Assembly: GCF_003671495.1 (NCBI RefSeq)
Contig: NZ_RCHN01000043.1
Location: 143,484 to 207,483, forward strand
Origin: Ketobacter sp.
GTDB taxonomy: Bacteria; Pseudomonadota; Gammaproteobacteria; Pseudomonadales; Ketobacteraceae
Reading direction: 5' to 3'
DNA length: 64,000 nucleotides
The number at the start of each line of letters is the position of its first letter. Position 1 is the stretch's first letter. The position numbers and the translations under genes were made by a program. Shown in pieces: positions 24,709 to 33,060 of this stretch. Under the pieces are notes generated by a model. That model saw only the letters and a program-made list of their open reading frames with translations. It did not search any database and was not told the DNA's origin.

Positions 24709-27315
24709 ATGTTGCTGAAGACCAAATTCTATGCCCCCCCAATCCGGGCTGGTGCCATACCCCGGCAGCGGCTGTTGCAGCGCCTTGGCCAACCGGCGCC
24801 CGGGCGCATGACGCTGATCCACGCCCCCGCTGGATACGGCAAAACCACCCTGGCCAAACAATGGCTGGATCAGCTGGACTGCCCCCATTCCTGGCTGTCC
24901 CTGGATCACCAGGATAACGACCCCCAGCGCTTCTGGCGTTACGTGGGCTTTGCCCTGGAGCGACCGTTACCGCCGGGGGAACTGACAGCGGCCCCCGAAG
25001 ACCACATCGTGCACCTGATCAACCACTGGCAGGACCAGTCCGCCAGCGGGCGGCCGCTGCATGTGCTGGTGCTGGACGACTTTCACTGCATTCAGGATGA
25101 AACCGTGCTGGGCCAGGTAAGCTGGTTTCTGGACCGCCTGCCCGCCGGATTACACGTGGTGATCACCGCCCGCAACCAGCCATCGATTCACATCCCGCGA
25201 CGCCGGGTGCAGCAGCAGGTGACCGAGGTGAAGGCCCAGGAGCTGTGTTTCCAATCCACAGAGACACGCCAGTTTCTGGAGAACACGTTAAGCCTGCAAT
25301 TGGACACCCACAGCATCGACCTGCTGCACAATCAAACCGAGGGCTGGGCGGCAGCCCTGCAGCTGGCGGGGTTGAGCCTCAAAGGCGGGGAGCAGGCCAC
25401 CGAGCCGTTGCTGGAACGAAAACACAACCAGTCCATGATGGATTACCTGGCGGAAGAGGTACTGGCCGGACAGCCGGAGCCCATCCAGCAGTTTCTGCTG
25501 CACGTCACCCAGCTGCGCCGCTTCAGCCTGCCCCTGTGCGAACAGGCCCTGGCGGAGCTCCCGGAATGCCCGGTGAAGGACAGCCTGGAGCACCTGATCA
25601 AACACAACCTGTTTTTGATTCCCCTGGATGCCACCGGCACCTGGTTCCGGTTTCACGACCTGTTCAGGGAAAACATCCAGAACCTGGCGCGGCAACTGAT
25701 CCCGGAATCCCTCACCCTGTTTCCGCGTCAGGCCGCTCAGTGGTACGTGCAGGCCGGGGACGAGGAAGAAGCCATTGTGTGCCTGTTGCAGGCCCAGCTG
25801 TGGGATGAGGCCGCTGATCTGATCGAAACCCTGGGGGTGTCCCGCATGCTGGCGGGCAAAAACGAATCCCTCAACTGGTGGCTGAACCGGTTGCCGGTTG
25901 CGGTGGTGACCCAGCGCCCCAAACTGGCCCTGACCAAGGCCTGGACATTGTTCTGCACCGAGCGGGTGCTGGAGGCCGAGCCCTATCTGGATCAGGCGGA
26001 CCGTTCCCTGCAGGGCCGGGACCAGGAAGCCCTGCGCATGCAGATATTTCTGTTTCGGGCCCACATCGCCCGCTTCCGCGGCCAGCACGAGGAAGCCACC
26101 CGCTGGTCCGAGCTGGCCATGGAGCATTCCACCGACAAGCACCAGCAGCTCAACGCGGTGACCCTGTTCGCCATGGGGCTGGAACAGTTCCAGAGCGGTC
26201 AACAGCAATCCGCCCGCGCTTACCTGGAGCAATCCATGGAAGCGTCCTACAGCGAGGAAAACTACTTCTGCGGGCTGTCGGTATCGGTCTTGCTCTCCCA
26301 TGTGTATTTCCAGTGTGGCTTGACCCACAAGGCGCTGGCCACCCTGAACCAGGTCCGGCACTGGATACAAACCAACGGGGAGTGTGAGGACCAACTGGAC
26401 CGCTGGCAGAACATCATGTATTTCACGATTTACCGTGAGACCCGGCAGCTGGACCAAGCCAAGCAGGCCATCGAACCGTTGCTGCAGCACCAGCAGGAAG
26501 GGGCCGAAAACGGTCACAGCGCCCTGATCAACCTTATGCAGGCGGTACTGAAGGCCACCCAGGGCCAATGGGATGAAGCCCTGGCGTTGACCCGCTCCGC
26601 CGCCAGCCAGATGGCGCAGGATCAAAGCCACTGGTCCGCCATGTCCCCCAATGCTGGCATGATTGAAGCCAGCATCATGCTGCAGCAAGGCAAACTGGAA
26701 GAGGCCCTGGCCTGGTGCCGCCGCAATGAGAAAAGGCTGCGGGAAAACCGGCGCTACACCAACGAGGAAGACCGCATTGTACTGGCCCGCTGCCTGGCGC
26801 TGGATCACCGGAAAGAGGCGGCACTGGAAGAACTGAACCTGGTGCTGGAAACGGCCACCCGCCACGGCCGCCTGATCAACCGGGTGCGGGCGTTATTGAC
26901 CATGGCCATGGTGCACTGCCGCTACGACGAGGTGGACCTGGCGGCGGACGCCCTGCACTGCGCGATTCAATGGGCCGATTCCGCCGGCTACTACCAGATG
27001 CTGTTCGATGGGCGCGGGTTTCTGCAACCTGCCCTGCAACGACTGCAGGCCCGCGGCCACAGTGGCTGGTGGGAAAAGGCACTGCTCAAACAACGGGACG
27101 CCACCCTGGTGAACCTGCCGGAACAGCTCACCAGCCGCGAGCTGGAAGTGCTGAACCTGATCGCCGTGGGCCACCGCAACCAGGCCATTGCCGACACCCT
27201 GCACATTGCCCTCACCACCACCAAGGCCCACATCCGCCATATCTATGAAAAGATGTCGGTCACCAGCCGCACCCAGGCGGTGGCCCGGGGCCGCGAACTG
27301 GGCCTGATCAGTTAA
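24709..27315 (+). CDS. MalT/AlkS-like LuxR-family ATP-dependent transcriptional regulator
   Basis: Regulator of 868 residues with the STAND-type layout of MalT and AlkS. The N-terminus starts LLKTKFYAPPIRAG, then a Walker A motif APAGYGKTTL (39-48) and a Walker B-like LHVLVLDDFHCI. A long TPR-like helical sensor region covers about 350-790. A LuxR helix-turn-helix follows at about 805-862 (LTSRELEVLNLIAVGHRNQA). Proteins of this class activate catabolic genes on binding an inducer with ATP. It stands convergent to the kshA operon; a role in alkane or steroid induction is only suggested by position. Confidence 0.85.
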   Translation: MLLKTKFYAPPIRAGAIPRQRLLQRLGQPAPGRMTLIHAPAGYGKTTLAKQWLDQLDCPHSWLSLDHQDNDPQRFWRYVGFALERPLPPGELTAAPEDHIVHLINHWQDQSASGRPLHVLVLDDFHCIQDETVLGQVSWFLDRLPAGLHVVITARNQPSIHIPRRRVQQQVTEVKAQELCFQSTETRQFLENTLSLQLDTHSIDLLHNQTEGWAAALQLAGLSLKGGEQATEPLLERKHNQSMMDYLAEEVLAGQPEPIQQFLLHVTQLRRFSLPLCEQALAELPECPVKDSLEHLIKHNLFLIPLDATGTWFRFHDLFRENIQNLARQLIPESLTLFPRQAAQWYVQAGDEEEAIVCLLQAQLWDEAADLIETLGVSRMLAGKNESLNWWLNRLPVAVVTQRPKLALTKAWTLFCTERVLEAEPYLDQADRSLQGRDQEALRMQIFLFRAHIARFRGQHEEATRWSELAMEHSTDKHQQLNAVTLFAMGLEQFQSGQQQSARAYLEQSMEASYSEENYFCGLSVSVLLSHVYFQCGLTHKALATLNQVRHWIQTNGECEDQLDRWQNIMYFTIYRETRQLDQAKQAIEPLLQHQQEGAENGHSALINLMQAVLKATQGQWDEALALTRSAASQMAQDQSHWSAMSPNAGMIEASIMLQQGKLEEALAWCRRNEKRLRENRRYTNEEDRIVLARCLALDHRKEAALEELNLVLETATRHGRLINRVRALLTMAMVHCRYDEVDLAADALHCAIQWADSAGYYQMLFDGRGFLQPALQRLQARGHSGWWEKALLKQRDATLVNLPEQLTSRELEVLNLIAVGHRNQAIADTLHIALTTTKAHIRHIYEKMSVTSRTQAVARGRELGLIS

Positions 27316-27342
27316 GACCGGAGACCTGAGCAGCAAGGTCCG

Positions 27343-28107
27343 TTACAGAATATAGGGAATCACTGCGCGGCGGTCTTTGGGGTAATCGGTGAAGGTTTCC
27401 CGATACCAACGGTGATTCGCCAACGCCCGCGGCACCAGGTTGGCCATGGTGAACACTACAAAGGAAAGGCCCGCCAGCGACCAACTGGCCAGGGCAAAAC
27501 CACTCCAGGTGATGATCTCCCCTAAATAATTGGGCATGGACACCCAGCGGAAACCGAATCCATAGGGAATCTGGTATTCACCGGGACGCTGCTGCCGCAA
27601 TGCCTGCAGCATGTGATCGGATTTTTTATTCAGGTAATAACCAAAGCCGAACAACCCCACCCCGATTACGAAGCGTGGATCACTCAACCAGTCCCGGTTC
27701 AGATGGGTTCCATAGTGGGTAATGTAGGTGCCATTCAGATAGCCGTTGATGCCGCAATACAGGGCCCCCAGGGCGATCACCAGCACCGTGGTGCGGGCCC
27801 CGGGCTTCACTTTGATCTGGAACGGGTAGATAAAAGACCGGTGCAGGTAATGCAGCTGCCACAGCACCAGCAGAATCATGGGCGCCAGTTCAAAGGCCCG
27901 GGCTCCGCTGAAGTAGCAATACAAGAACACCAGACTGGCGGGGGATTCCATCAGCACCCAACCCAGCCGCACCGGAATGGTGGGCCCCCAGCCGCTGCTC
28001 TGATGGCGACCATAGGGCGCATTGACGAACAACAGCACCAGCACCGTCAGCAGGGCACTGGCGAAGACGCCGATCAACAGACTGTTAAAAACCAGGTCGT
28101 CGGTCAT
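27343..28107 (-). CDS. Steroid 5-alpha-reductase homologue (SRD5A family)
   Basis: Membrane protein of 254 residues, the length of human SRD5A1/2, with about seven hydrophobic segments. The C-terminus is strikingly conserved: NYLGEIITWSGFALASWSL, then HRWYRETFTDYPKDRRAVIP. The catalytic pair of human SRD5A2 (Glu57, Tyr91) has apparent counterparts in RLGWVLMESPAS (Glu54) and LHYLHRSFIYP (Tyr87), and the NADPH-contact stretch NKKSDHMLQALR is kept. It should reduce the delta-4 bond of a 3-keto-4-ene steroid with NADPH, or run in a related way. It is third in the operon kshA-membrane protein-this gene and overlaps the preceding gene by four bases. Confidence 0.86.
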   Translation of the reverse strand: MTDDLVFNSLLIGVFASALLTVLVLLFVNAPYGRHQSSGWGPTIPVRLGWVLMESPASLVFLYCYFSGARAFELAPMILLVLWQLHYLHRSFIYPFQIKVKPGARTTVLVIALGALYCGINGYLNGTYITHYGTHLNRDWLSDPRFVIGVGLFGFGYYLNKKSDHMLQALRQQRPGEYQIPYGFGFRWVSMPNYLGEIITWSGFALASWSLAGLSFVVFTMANLVPRALANHRWYRETFTDYPKDRRAVIPYIL

Positions 28108-28571
28108 GATCGGGATGCCCGCAGCAGCAACAGGGCGATCAGGGTGAACACCACAAACTCCGCAATGGGCAACGCCAGCAGTTGCTGGAACGGTCCGTGG
28201 GGAAACAGGGTAGTGCCCAAGCGCATCAGGGCCAGCATCAACATGCCCAGGGCCGATGCCCGCAGCAATTGCCGGCGGCTGATGCCCTGCCCCGCACAGG
28301 TCGCAGCCACCAGCGAGCCCCAGACAAAGAACGCCGCCCCCGCCGTGGCCAGACTGTAGAAAATCATACCCGGCTCAATCAATCCGGCCAGCTTCAGGGC
28401 CGCCTCTGACTGAAACCACTGCGGCCTGGGCAGATACAACAGATAGACTCCCCACAGGCTCAAGCCCAGCAGCTTCAGCACCAGGGCAAACAGCCGCAGC
28501 GCGGGCGATGCCGGGGATGCTGAGGCTGCAATGTCAGCGCCGTCGGTGGCGGTCGAGAACGCGCTCGTCAT
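28104..28571 (-). CDS. Four-helix membrane protein between kshA and the 5-alpha-reductase
   Basis: A 155-residue inner-membrane protein with four hydrophobic segments (about 26-46, 65-90, 100-118 and 128-150) and an Ala/Ser-rich N-terminus. I do not recognise the family. The ATG at 28571 is preferred: it has GGAAG before it and starts one base after the kshA stop, while the open frame extends to 28619 within kshA. Its stop overlaps the start of the steroid reductase (28104-28107). Position suggests a partner of the reductase, for example a membrane helper or an electron or steroid carrier, but nothing in the sequence proves this. Confidence 0.65.
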   Translation of the reverse strand: MTSAFSTATDGADIAASASPASPALRLFALVLKLLGLSLWGVYLLYLPRPQWFQSEAALKLAGLIEPGMIFYSLATAGAAFFVWGSLVAATCAGQGISRRQLLRASALGMLMLALMRLGTTLFPHGPFQQLLALPIAEFVVFTLIALLLLRASRS

Positions 28572-28572
28572 A

Positions 28573-29685
28573 TCAGGCTTCCAGCGCCGTGTTCGCTTCG
28601 TGCTCGGTGCCGTCGGCAATCACCGGCTGCGCCAGCTTCTGCTCTGGAATCGGGTTGAACGCATCCACACTGTAGGTCTTCTTCTCGTTCCAGGTATCCG
28701 GCACCTCCGCGATGTCCACATAAAACTGGTTATACCACTGCCGCAGTTTGTGGATCGGGCCATCGCCATCACACAACACCGGGTTATCCACCCGCACTTT
28801 GGTATGCCAGAACTGGACATCTTCAAAAAACGCCTGCTGGGTCAGCTCCACATAACCCCGCACCATGGCATCGGAATCCGCCTGACTCATGCCGGGAAAC
28901 AGTTTCACCATGACCCCAAAGCGCAGGTCGAAGCTTTCGGTGGAGGTGGGAATGTGGCTCACCAGCAGTTTGGAATGCACCGGAACGCCGTTCATCTCCC
29001 CGCTCATCTCGGTGATCATGTAGGCGGGGCCGTAATAGGTGGCGGTGGTGGTGAGGATGGAATCGCCAGCCAGGCGTGGACTCTTGCCTTCCATGTGCTG
29101 CACACACATGTGCCGGTGGAAGGTGTTCTCAAACTTGAGGGCGGCGGACGCGTGCACCGGGCCGAAGTGGGCCTTGTCCGCCATGTTGTCCACCAGCTCA
29201 CGGCAGTTGGTTTCGATGGGAATCAGGACCACCTCCCAGTCCGACCATTCACCATTGCCGTATTCCTCGATCACCGGCGGCAGCTGGTCTGCGATGGGCA
29301 GGTTGTGTTCCGGGTCGTGATAGACGTAGGCCAGGCCGTTGCGCTCCAGCACTGGCCAGGGTTTGATGCAGGCTTTGGCGGGAATCTTCTTGGCATAGGG
29401 AATATCGTCGCAGACGCCATCTTCACCCCAGCGCCAGGCGTGCATGGCGCAGCGCAGGGAGTTGCCCTCCACATAGCCCTGGGACAGATCCGCACCCATG
29501 TGGGGGCAGTAGCCATCCAGTACGATCAACTGGTCATCCTGACCCCGATAAGCCACCAGCTTGCTGCCGAAGTAATTCAGCGCCACCGGCTGTCGGGAAT
29601 AGTCCGCGGCCTTACCCAGGCAATACCAGCCGCGGGCATAACGTTCTTCCACCGGCGCGGCCTCAATTTTCGCGTACTTGCTCAT
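28573..29685 (-). CDS. kshA: 3-ketosteroid 9-alpha-hydroxylase, Rieske oxygenase component KshA
   Basis: Rieske non-haem iron oxygenase of 370 residues. The [2Fe-2S] ligands are Cys60, His62, Cys79 and His82 (CPH...CAMH), and the mononuclear iron site is seen in NMADKAHFGPVHAS with His173 and His178. KshA hydroxylates androstadienedione at C9, which together with delta-1 dehydrogenation breaks ring B and aromatises ring A. It needs a ferredoxin reductase (KshB), which is not in this window. It heads a tight three-gene operon and is divergent from ketosteroid isomerase. Confidence 0.92.
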   Translation of the reverse strand: MSKYAKIEAAPVEERYARGWYCLGKAADYSRQPVALNYFGSKLVAYRGQDDQLIVLDGYCPHMGADLSQGYVEGNSLRCAMHAWRWGEDGVCDDIPYAKKIPAKACIKPWPVLERNGLAYVYHDPEHNLPIADQLPPVIEEYGNGEWSDWEVVLIPIETNCRELVDNMADKAHFGPVHASAALKFENTFHRHMCVQHMEGKSPRLAGDSILTTTATYYGPAYMITEMSGEMNGVPVHSKLLVSHIPTSTESFDLRFGVMVKLFPGMSQADSDAMVRGYVELTQQAFFEDVQFWHTKVRVDNPVLCDGDGPIHKLRQWYNQFYVDIAEVPDTWNEKKTYSVDAFNPIPEQKLAQPVIADGTEHEANTALEA

Positions 29686-29792
29686 GTTGCTCTCCTCTAT
29701 GCTTTCCCCTGGCCACGCTTCAGGGCGCAGTCCGGGGCGCTGTTCTTATTGTGATATGCACGACTCAGTTGCCACTATAACGGGAAACTCAG

Positions 29793-29817
29793 TCTGAGTA
29801 TACACTGTATACTCAGA
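29793..29817. promoter_or_regulatory. 25-bp perfect palindrome in the kshA/ksi divergent promoter
   Basis: TCTGAGTATAC (29793-29803) and GTATACTCAGA (29807-29817) are perfect inverted repeats around ACT. A single TATACTC half-site recurs at 29883-29889. The palindrome is 107 bases upstream of the kshA start and 116 upstream of ksi, a normal place for an operator. It has no T-tract. The regulator is unknown; no other copy was seen in the window. Confidence 0.65.
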
Positions 29818-29861
29818 TACCGAAACATCCCTGGGGACCTAACGCTATCAATGACCTTGTA

Positions 29862-29884
29862 TTTTTGCAAGCATAATGCAAATA
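29862..29884. promoter_or_regulatory. TGCA-N7-TGCA operator candidate, site A
   Basis: TTTTTGCA-N7-TGCAAATA, core 29866-29880, ends 53 bases before the ksi start codon. The same arrangement with the same spacing and A/T flanks occurs at 35733-35747 and 37539-37553. See the finding on a shared operator. Confidence 0.6.
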
Positions 29885-29933
29885 TACTCCCAAAATAACA
29901 AAGCAATGACCATCCGACCAGTGAGGTTCGACC

Positions 29934-30290
29934 ATGACCGATGCCGCCCACATGAAGCAAGCCGTTGAAAATTATATGAAAGCTGTAAGCACCGTGGACC
30001 TGGACATGATCCGTGAGATCTACGCGGACAACGCCACCGTGGAAGACCCGGTGGGCACGCCTCCCCACGAGGGCATTGAGGCCATCGTGACATTCTACGG
30101 CGCCATGAAAGGCATGGGCGTGCAGCTGCAACTGACCGGCAATGTACGCTGCACCGGCAACGCCGCCGCGTTCCCGTTCCAGGCCAAAGTGGGGCCGATC
30201 ACCATGGAGATCATCGACGTGTTCGAGTTCAATGACCAGGGCAAAGTGGTGTCCATGCGGGCCTACTGGGGGCCGGAAAACCGTTTCTGA
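29934..30290 (+). CDS. ksi: Steroid delta-5-isomerase (ketosteroid isomerase)
   Basis: NTF2-fold enzyme of 118 residues. The catalytic residues of the Comamonas enzyme are found at the same positions: Tyr14 in ENYMKAV and Asp38 in ATVEDPVG, with the oxyanion Asp at 95 in MEIIDVFEF; the C-terminal RAYWGPEN is also typical. It moves the double bond of 3-keto-5-ene steroids to the 4-ene. It is monocistronic, divergent from kshA, with two palindromic sites in the promoter region between them. Confidence 0.92.
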   Translation: MTDAAHMKQAVENYMKAVSTVDLDMIREIYADNATVEDPVGTPPHEGIEAIVTFYGAMKGMGVQLQLTGNVRCTGNAAAFPFQAKVGPITMEIIDVFEFNDQGKVVSMRAYWGPENRF

Positions 30291-30381
30291 TCCGAACATC
30301 ACTTAGACCAAAGGCTGTTGCCCACTTTCAGAAACCTTCTAAACTGAATCTTTAAATGGATTATTTTGGTTGAGTTTGGAT

Positions 30382-32016
30382 ATGAATATGTGGCAAAACC
30401 TGAGCATCCAGTGGAAGCTGGCCATTCCCATCGGCGTGATTTCAGTGCTGCTGGTCTTGCTGACCTTCAACAAGGTCAGCACCATGCGTGCGATTACTTC
30501 CGATTTCAATTCCATCCAGGAGAACTATTTCCCGGCGCTGGACATGACCCTGAACGCCGACCGGGATCTGTATCAGGCCCAGATCGCTGAACGCACCATT
30601 GCCATGGGCGGCTTCGATGCCGCGGTGTTCAAATCCTTCGAAGAGAATGTGGACCAGGTGGCCGACCGCCTGACCCGGGTCAAGGAACTGGATATCCACG
30701 AGCCGGTCAAGGGCCTGGTCAACGAGTTCCTCTCCAGTTTCCGCCGCTGGGAAAGCAGCTCCCGCAGCATGATGGAGAAAGTGAAAAACAACGGCATGTC
30801 CACTGCCGATGCCGCCCGCCTGAGCAAAGGCGGGCTGGCAGATCAGTTTGAAGCCTCCCGCGACATTCTGGACAAAATCGGCGAGAACCTCTCTGCCACG
30901 TCCACCGAACTGGCAAACACCGTGAACGAGAACAGCCAGAGCTCCATTCAGGCGTCCCTGATTCTTAACGGCATCGTGATCCTGATTGCGCTGGCGGTGG
31001 CGATCTTTCTGCCCAGGGCCATCATCAAAGCGATTTCGCGGCTGCAACGGGCACTGTCTGAAATTGCCTCCGGCAAGGGTGACCTGACCGCCCGCGTGGA
31101 ATCCATGGGCAACGATGAACTGGGCACCATCAGCACCACCTTCAATACGTTCCTGACCTCCATGGAAACCCTGGTGCTGCGCATCACCCAAAGCGCCAAG
31201 GGCGTGAGCCACTCTTCCGCCACACTCGACCAAACCATGTATGAAAACGCCCAGTCCATCGACGAGCTGGCCTCCTCCATCGAGGTGGTGGCCTCCGCCT
31301 TGACGGAAATGGCCGCCGCCATCACTGAGGTTTCCAGCAACACCCAGGAAGTCTCCAGCGAAACCAACCACGCGGACCGGGAGGCGCAGAACGTCGCCAA
31401 GATCTTCAAAGGCGCCATCCAGGACATCGGCGCGCTCTCCGATCATGTGGACGTTTCGGTGGAAGCCATCAAGCGCCTGGAAGGTGAAGCCTCGGCCATC
31501 GCCTCGGTGGTGGATGTGATTCAGGGCATTGCAGAGCAGACCAACCTGCTGGCCCTGAACGCCGCCATTGAAGCGGCCCGGGCCGGAGACCAGGGCCGCG
31601 GCTTTGCGGTGGTGGCCGATGAGGTGCGCACCCTGGCCAGCAAAACCCAGGAAAGCACCGAGCACATCAACAACATGATCAACAAGCTGCAGACCGGGGT
31701 GAACGATGTGGTGAGCGCCATGGATACGGTGAAACAGAATGCAGCGTCCACGGTGGACACGGCCATCAACGCGGAATCCTCACTCAACGATGTGGCCCAC
31801 AACCTGACCACCATCAGTGGCCGTGCCATTCAGGTAGCCGCCGCGGTGGAAGAGCAGTCCTCGGTGGTGGAAGACATCACCAAGCACATTGATATGATCA
31901 ACGCCCATGCCTGTGAGCTGTCCCAGCGGGCGGAAACCATCGGCAGCGCCAGCGCCGAATTGAAACAGGAATCCACCGCCCTGATGGAGCAGGTGGGGAA
32001 CTTCAAAGTCAGTTAG
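30382..32016 (+). CDS. Methyl-accepting chemotaxis protein (four-helix-bundle sensor)
   Basis: Chemoreceptor of about 544 residues: membrane helix at about 12-30, periplasmic four-helix-bundle region to about 190 (LNADRDLYQAQIAERTIA), second membrane helix at about 192-215, HAMP, and a signalling domain with IAEQTNLLALNAAIEAARAG. The start is uncertain: ATGs at 30382 and 30388 and a TTG at 30370 all fit. It is placed between ring A/B genes, so it may sense a steroid or degradation product, but no ligand can be read from the sequence. Confidence 0.85.
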   Translation: MNMWQNLSIQWKLAIPIGVISVLLVLLTFNKVSTMRAITSDFNSIQENYFPALDMTLNADRDLYQAQIAERTIAMGGFDAAVFKSFEENVDQVADRLTRVKELDIHEPVKGLVNEFLSSFRRWESSSRSMMEKVKNNGMSTADAARLSKGGLADQFEASRDILDKIGENLSATSTELANTVNENSQSSIQASLILNGIVILIALAVAIFLPRAIIKAISRLQRALSEIASGKGDLTARVESMGNDELGTISTTFNTFLTSMETLVLRITQSAKGVSHSSATLDQTMYENAQSIDELASSIEVVASALTEMAAAITEVSSNTQEVSSETNHADREAQNVAKIFKGAIQDIGALSDHVDVSVEAIKRLEGEASAIASVVDVIQGIAEQTNLLALNAAIEAARAGDQGRGFAVVADEVRTLASKTQESTEHINNMINKLQTGVNDVVSAMDTVKQNAASTVDTAINAESSLNDVAHNLTTISGRAIQVAAAVEEQSSVVEDITKHIDMINAHACELSQRAETIGSASAELKQESTALMEQVGNFKVS

Positions 32017-32035
32017 GACAGCACTTTTCGACCCC

Positions 32036-32078
32036 GAAAAAAACCGCAGGTGGCGTTTCAACCCTGCGGTTTTTTTTA
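32036..32078. terminator. Bidirectional intrinsic terminator
   Basis: AAACCGCAGG (32041-32050) pairs with CCTGCGGTTT (32063-32072), loop 12 bases, preceded by an A-run from 32037 and followed by a T-run to 32077. It separates the chemoreceptor gene from the convergent SDR gene and can serve both. Confidence 0.85.
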
Positions 32079-32106
32079 TGGGGTCCGTGCCAGACTCAGC
32101 TCGGTA

Positions 32107-32862
32107 TTACATGGCCGAACGCGCACCACCATCAATGAAGATATCCTCCCCACTGATGTAACTGGCTTCGCTAGAGCCCAGGAACGCCACCAGCGCCGCC
32201 ACTTCCTCCGGCTGTCCCTGACGGCTCAGGGGGTGCAAGTTGGCCAGCAGACGCTTGTTGATGTTCTCCGGGAAGCGGATGTTTTTCACCAGCGGAGTGG
32301 CAATGCCACCGGGACAGACCACGTTGGCACGAATGCCATCGGCTTCGAACTCCTGTGCCATGCATTTGGTGATGGCGGCCACCGCAGCCTTGGAGGCACA
32401 GTAGGCGGTCTGGTAGGCGGTCATCACCTTGGCGTTCAATGAGGCAAAGTTGATGATGTTGCCCTTGGTTCTACGCAGGTGGGGAATGGCCTCGCGGCAG
32501 ATGATGAAGGTGCTGTTGAGGTTGATGTTCATGATGCGGTTGAAGATCTCGGCGGTGAGTTCTTCCAGGTGATAGAAGCCGGCAATGCCGGCGGCGTTCA
32601 CCACCACGTCGATCTGGCCGAAGGTGTCCACCGCGCTTTGTACCAGCGCTTTGCAGGAGGCTTCCTCCATGGCGTTGAAGGTCACCGCCCGGCACACACC
32701 ACCGGCGGCATCGATCTCGGCCGCGGTGGCCTGGTTGCCTGCTTCGTTCACATCCCCCAGCACCACTTTGGCGCCTTCGGCGGCCAGGCGGATGGCGGCG
32801 GCTTTCCCCATGCCGGAGGCGGTGCCGGTCACCAGGGCGACTTTGTCTTGGTATCGTTTCAT
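32107..32862 (-). CDS. Short-chain dehydrogenase/reductase, probable hydroxysteroid dehydrogenase
   Basis: Classical SDR of 251 residues: TGTASGMGKAAA for the cofactor, NAAG, the catalytic Ser in NFASLNAK and YCASK with Tyr and Lys. The Asp after the second strand (VVLGDVNEAG) favours NAD+. Placed last in a minus-strand unit with kstD and another SDR, it may oxidise a 3- or 17-hydroxysteroid to the ketone. The exact position of attack cannot be read from sequence. A 198-base gap with a structured repeat separates it from the upstream SDR. Confidence 0.8.
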   Translation of the reverse strand: MKRYQDKVALVTGTASGMGKAAAIRLAAEGAKVVLGDVNEAGNQATAAEIDAAGGVCRAVTFNAMEEASCKALVQSAVDTFGQIDVVVNAAGIAGFYHLEELTAEIFNRIMNINLNSTFIICREAIPHLRRTKGNIINFASLNAKVMTAYQTAYCASKAAVAAITKCMAQEFEADGIRANVVCPGGIATPLVKNIRFPENINKRLLANLHPLSRQGQPEEVAALVAFLGSSEASYISGEDIFIDGGARSAM

Positions 32863-32907
32863 TGTTGTTTTACTCCCAATATCGGGTTACGCAAAGTATT
32901 CAGTTTC

Positions 32908-33015
32908 GGCGCTGAGCAGGCGGGGGCTGTGGACACGCTACAAGCACATCCCTGTGCGCTCCTCAGCGGCCGTCCATGGCCGCTGACGGTCCACACCCCC
33001 CGCCTGCTCAGCGCC
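32908..33015. repeat. 108-bp structured element, copy 1 (constant core, unique stem)
   Basis: Arms 32908-32934 and 32989-33015 (27 nt each) pair at 26 of 27 positions; only C32927/C32996 is mismatched. The 54-nt core (32935-32988) holds two hairpins: GCACA/TGTGC (32944-32957) and CAGCGGCC/GGCCGCTG (32964-32985). The core is shared with copies at 47501 and 48831; the arms are not. Confidence 0.85.
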
Positions 33016-33060
33016 TTGTGCCTACATCAGGTTTCGGAGTCAGATACAATTCAAACCGTC

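Noticed and set aside
29775..30302. 175-codon minus-strand frame over ksi
   Set aside because: It is antisense to ketosteroid isomerase, whose catalytic residues are all present on the plus strand.
32908..33015. Reading the 108-bp elements as ordinary intrinsic terminators
   Set aside because: No T-tract follows on either strand and the shared complex core is not a terminator feature; partial termination remains possible.
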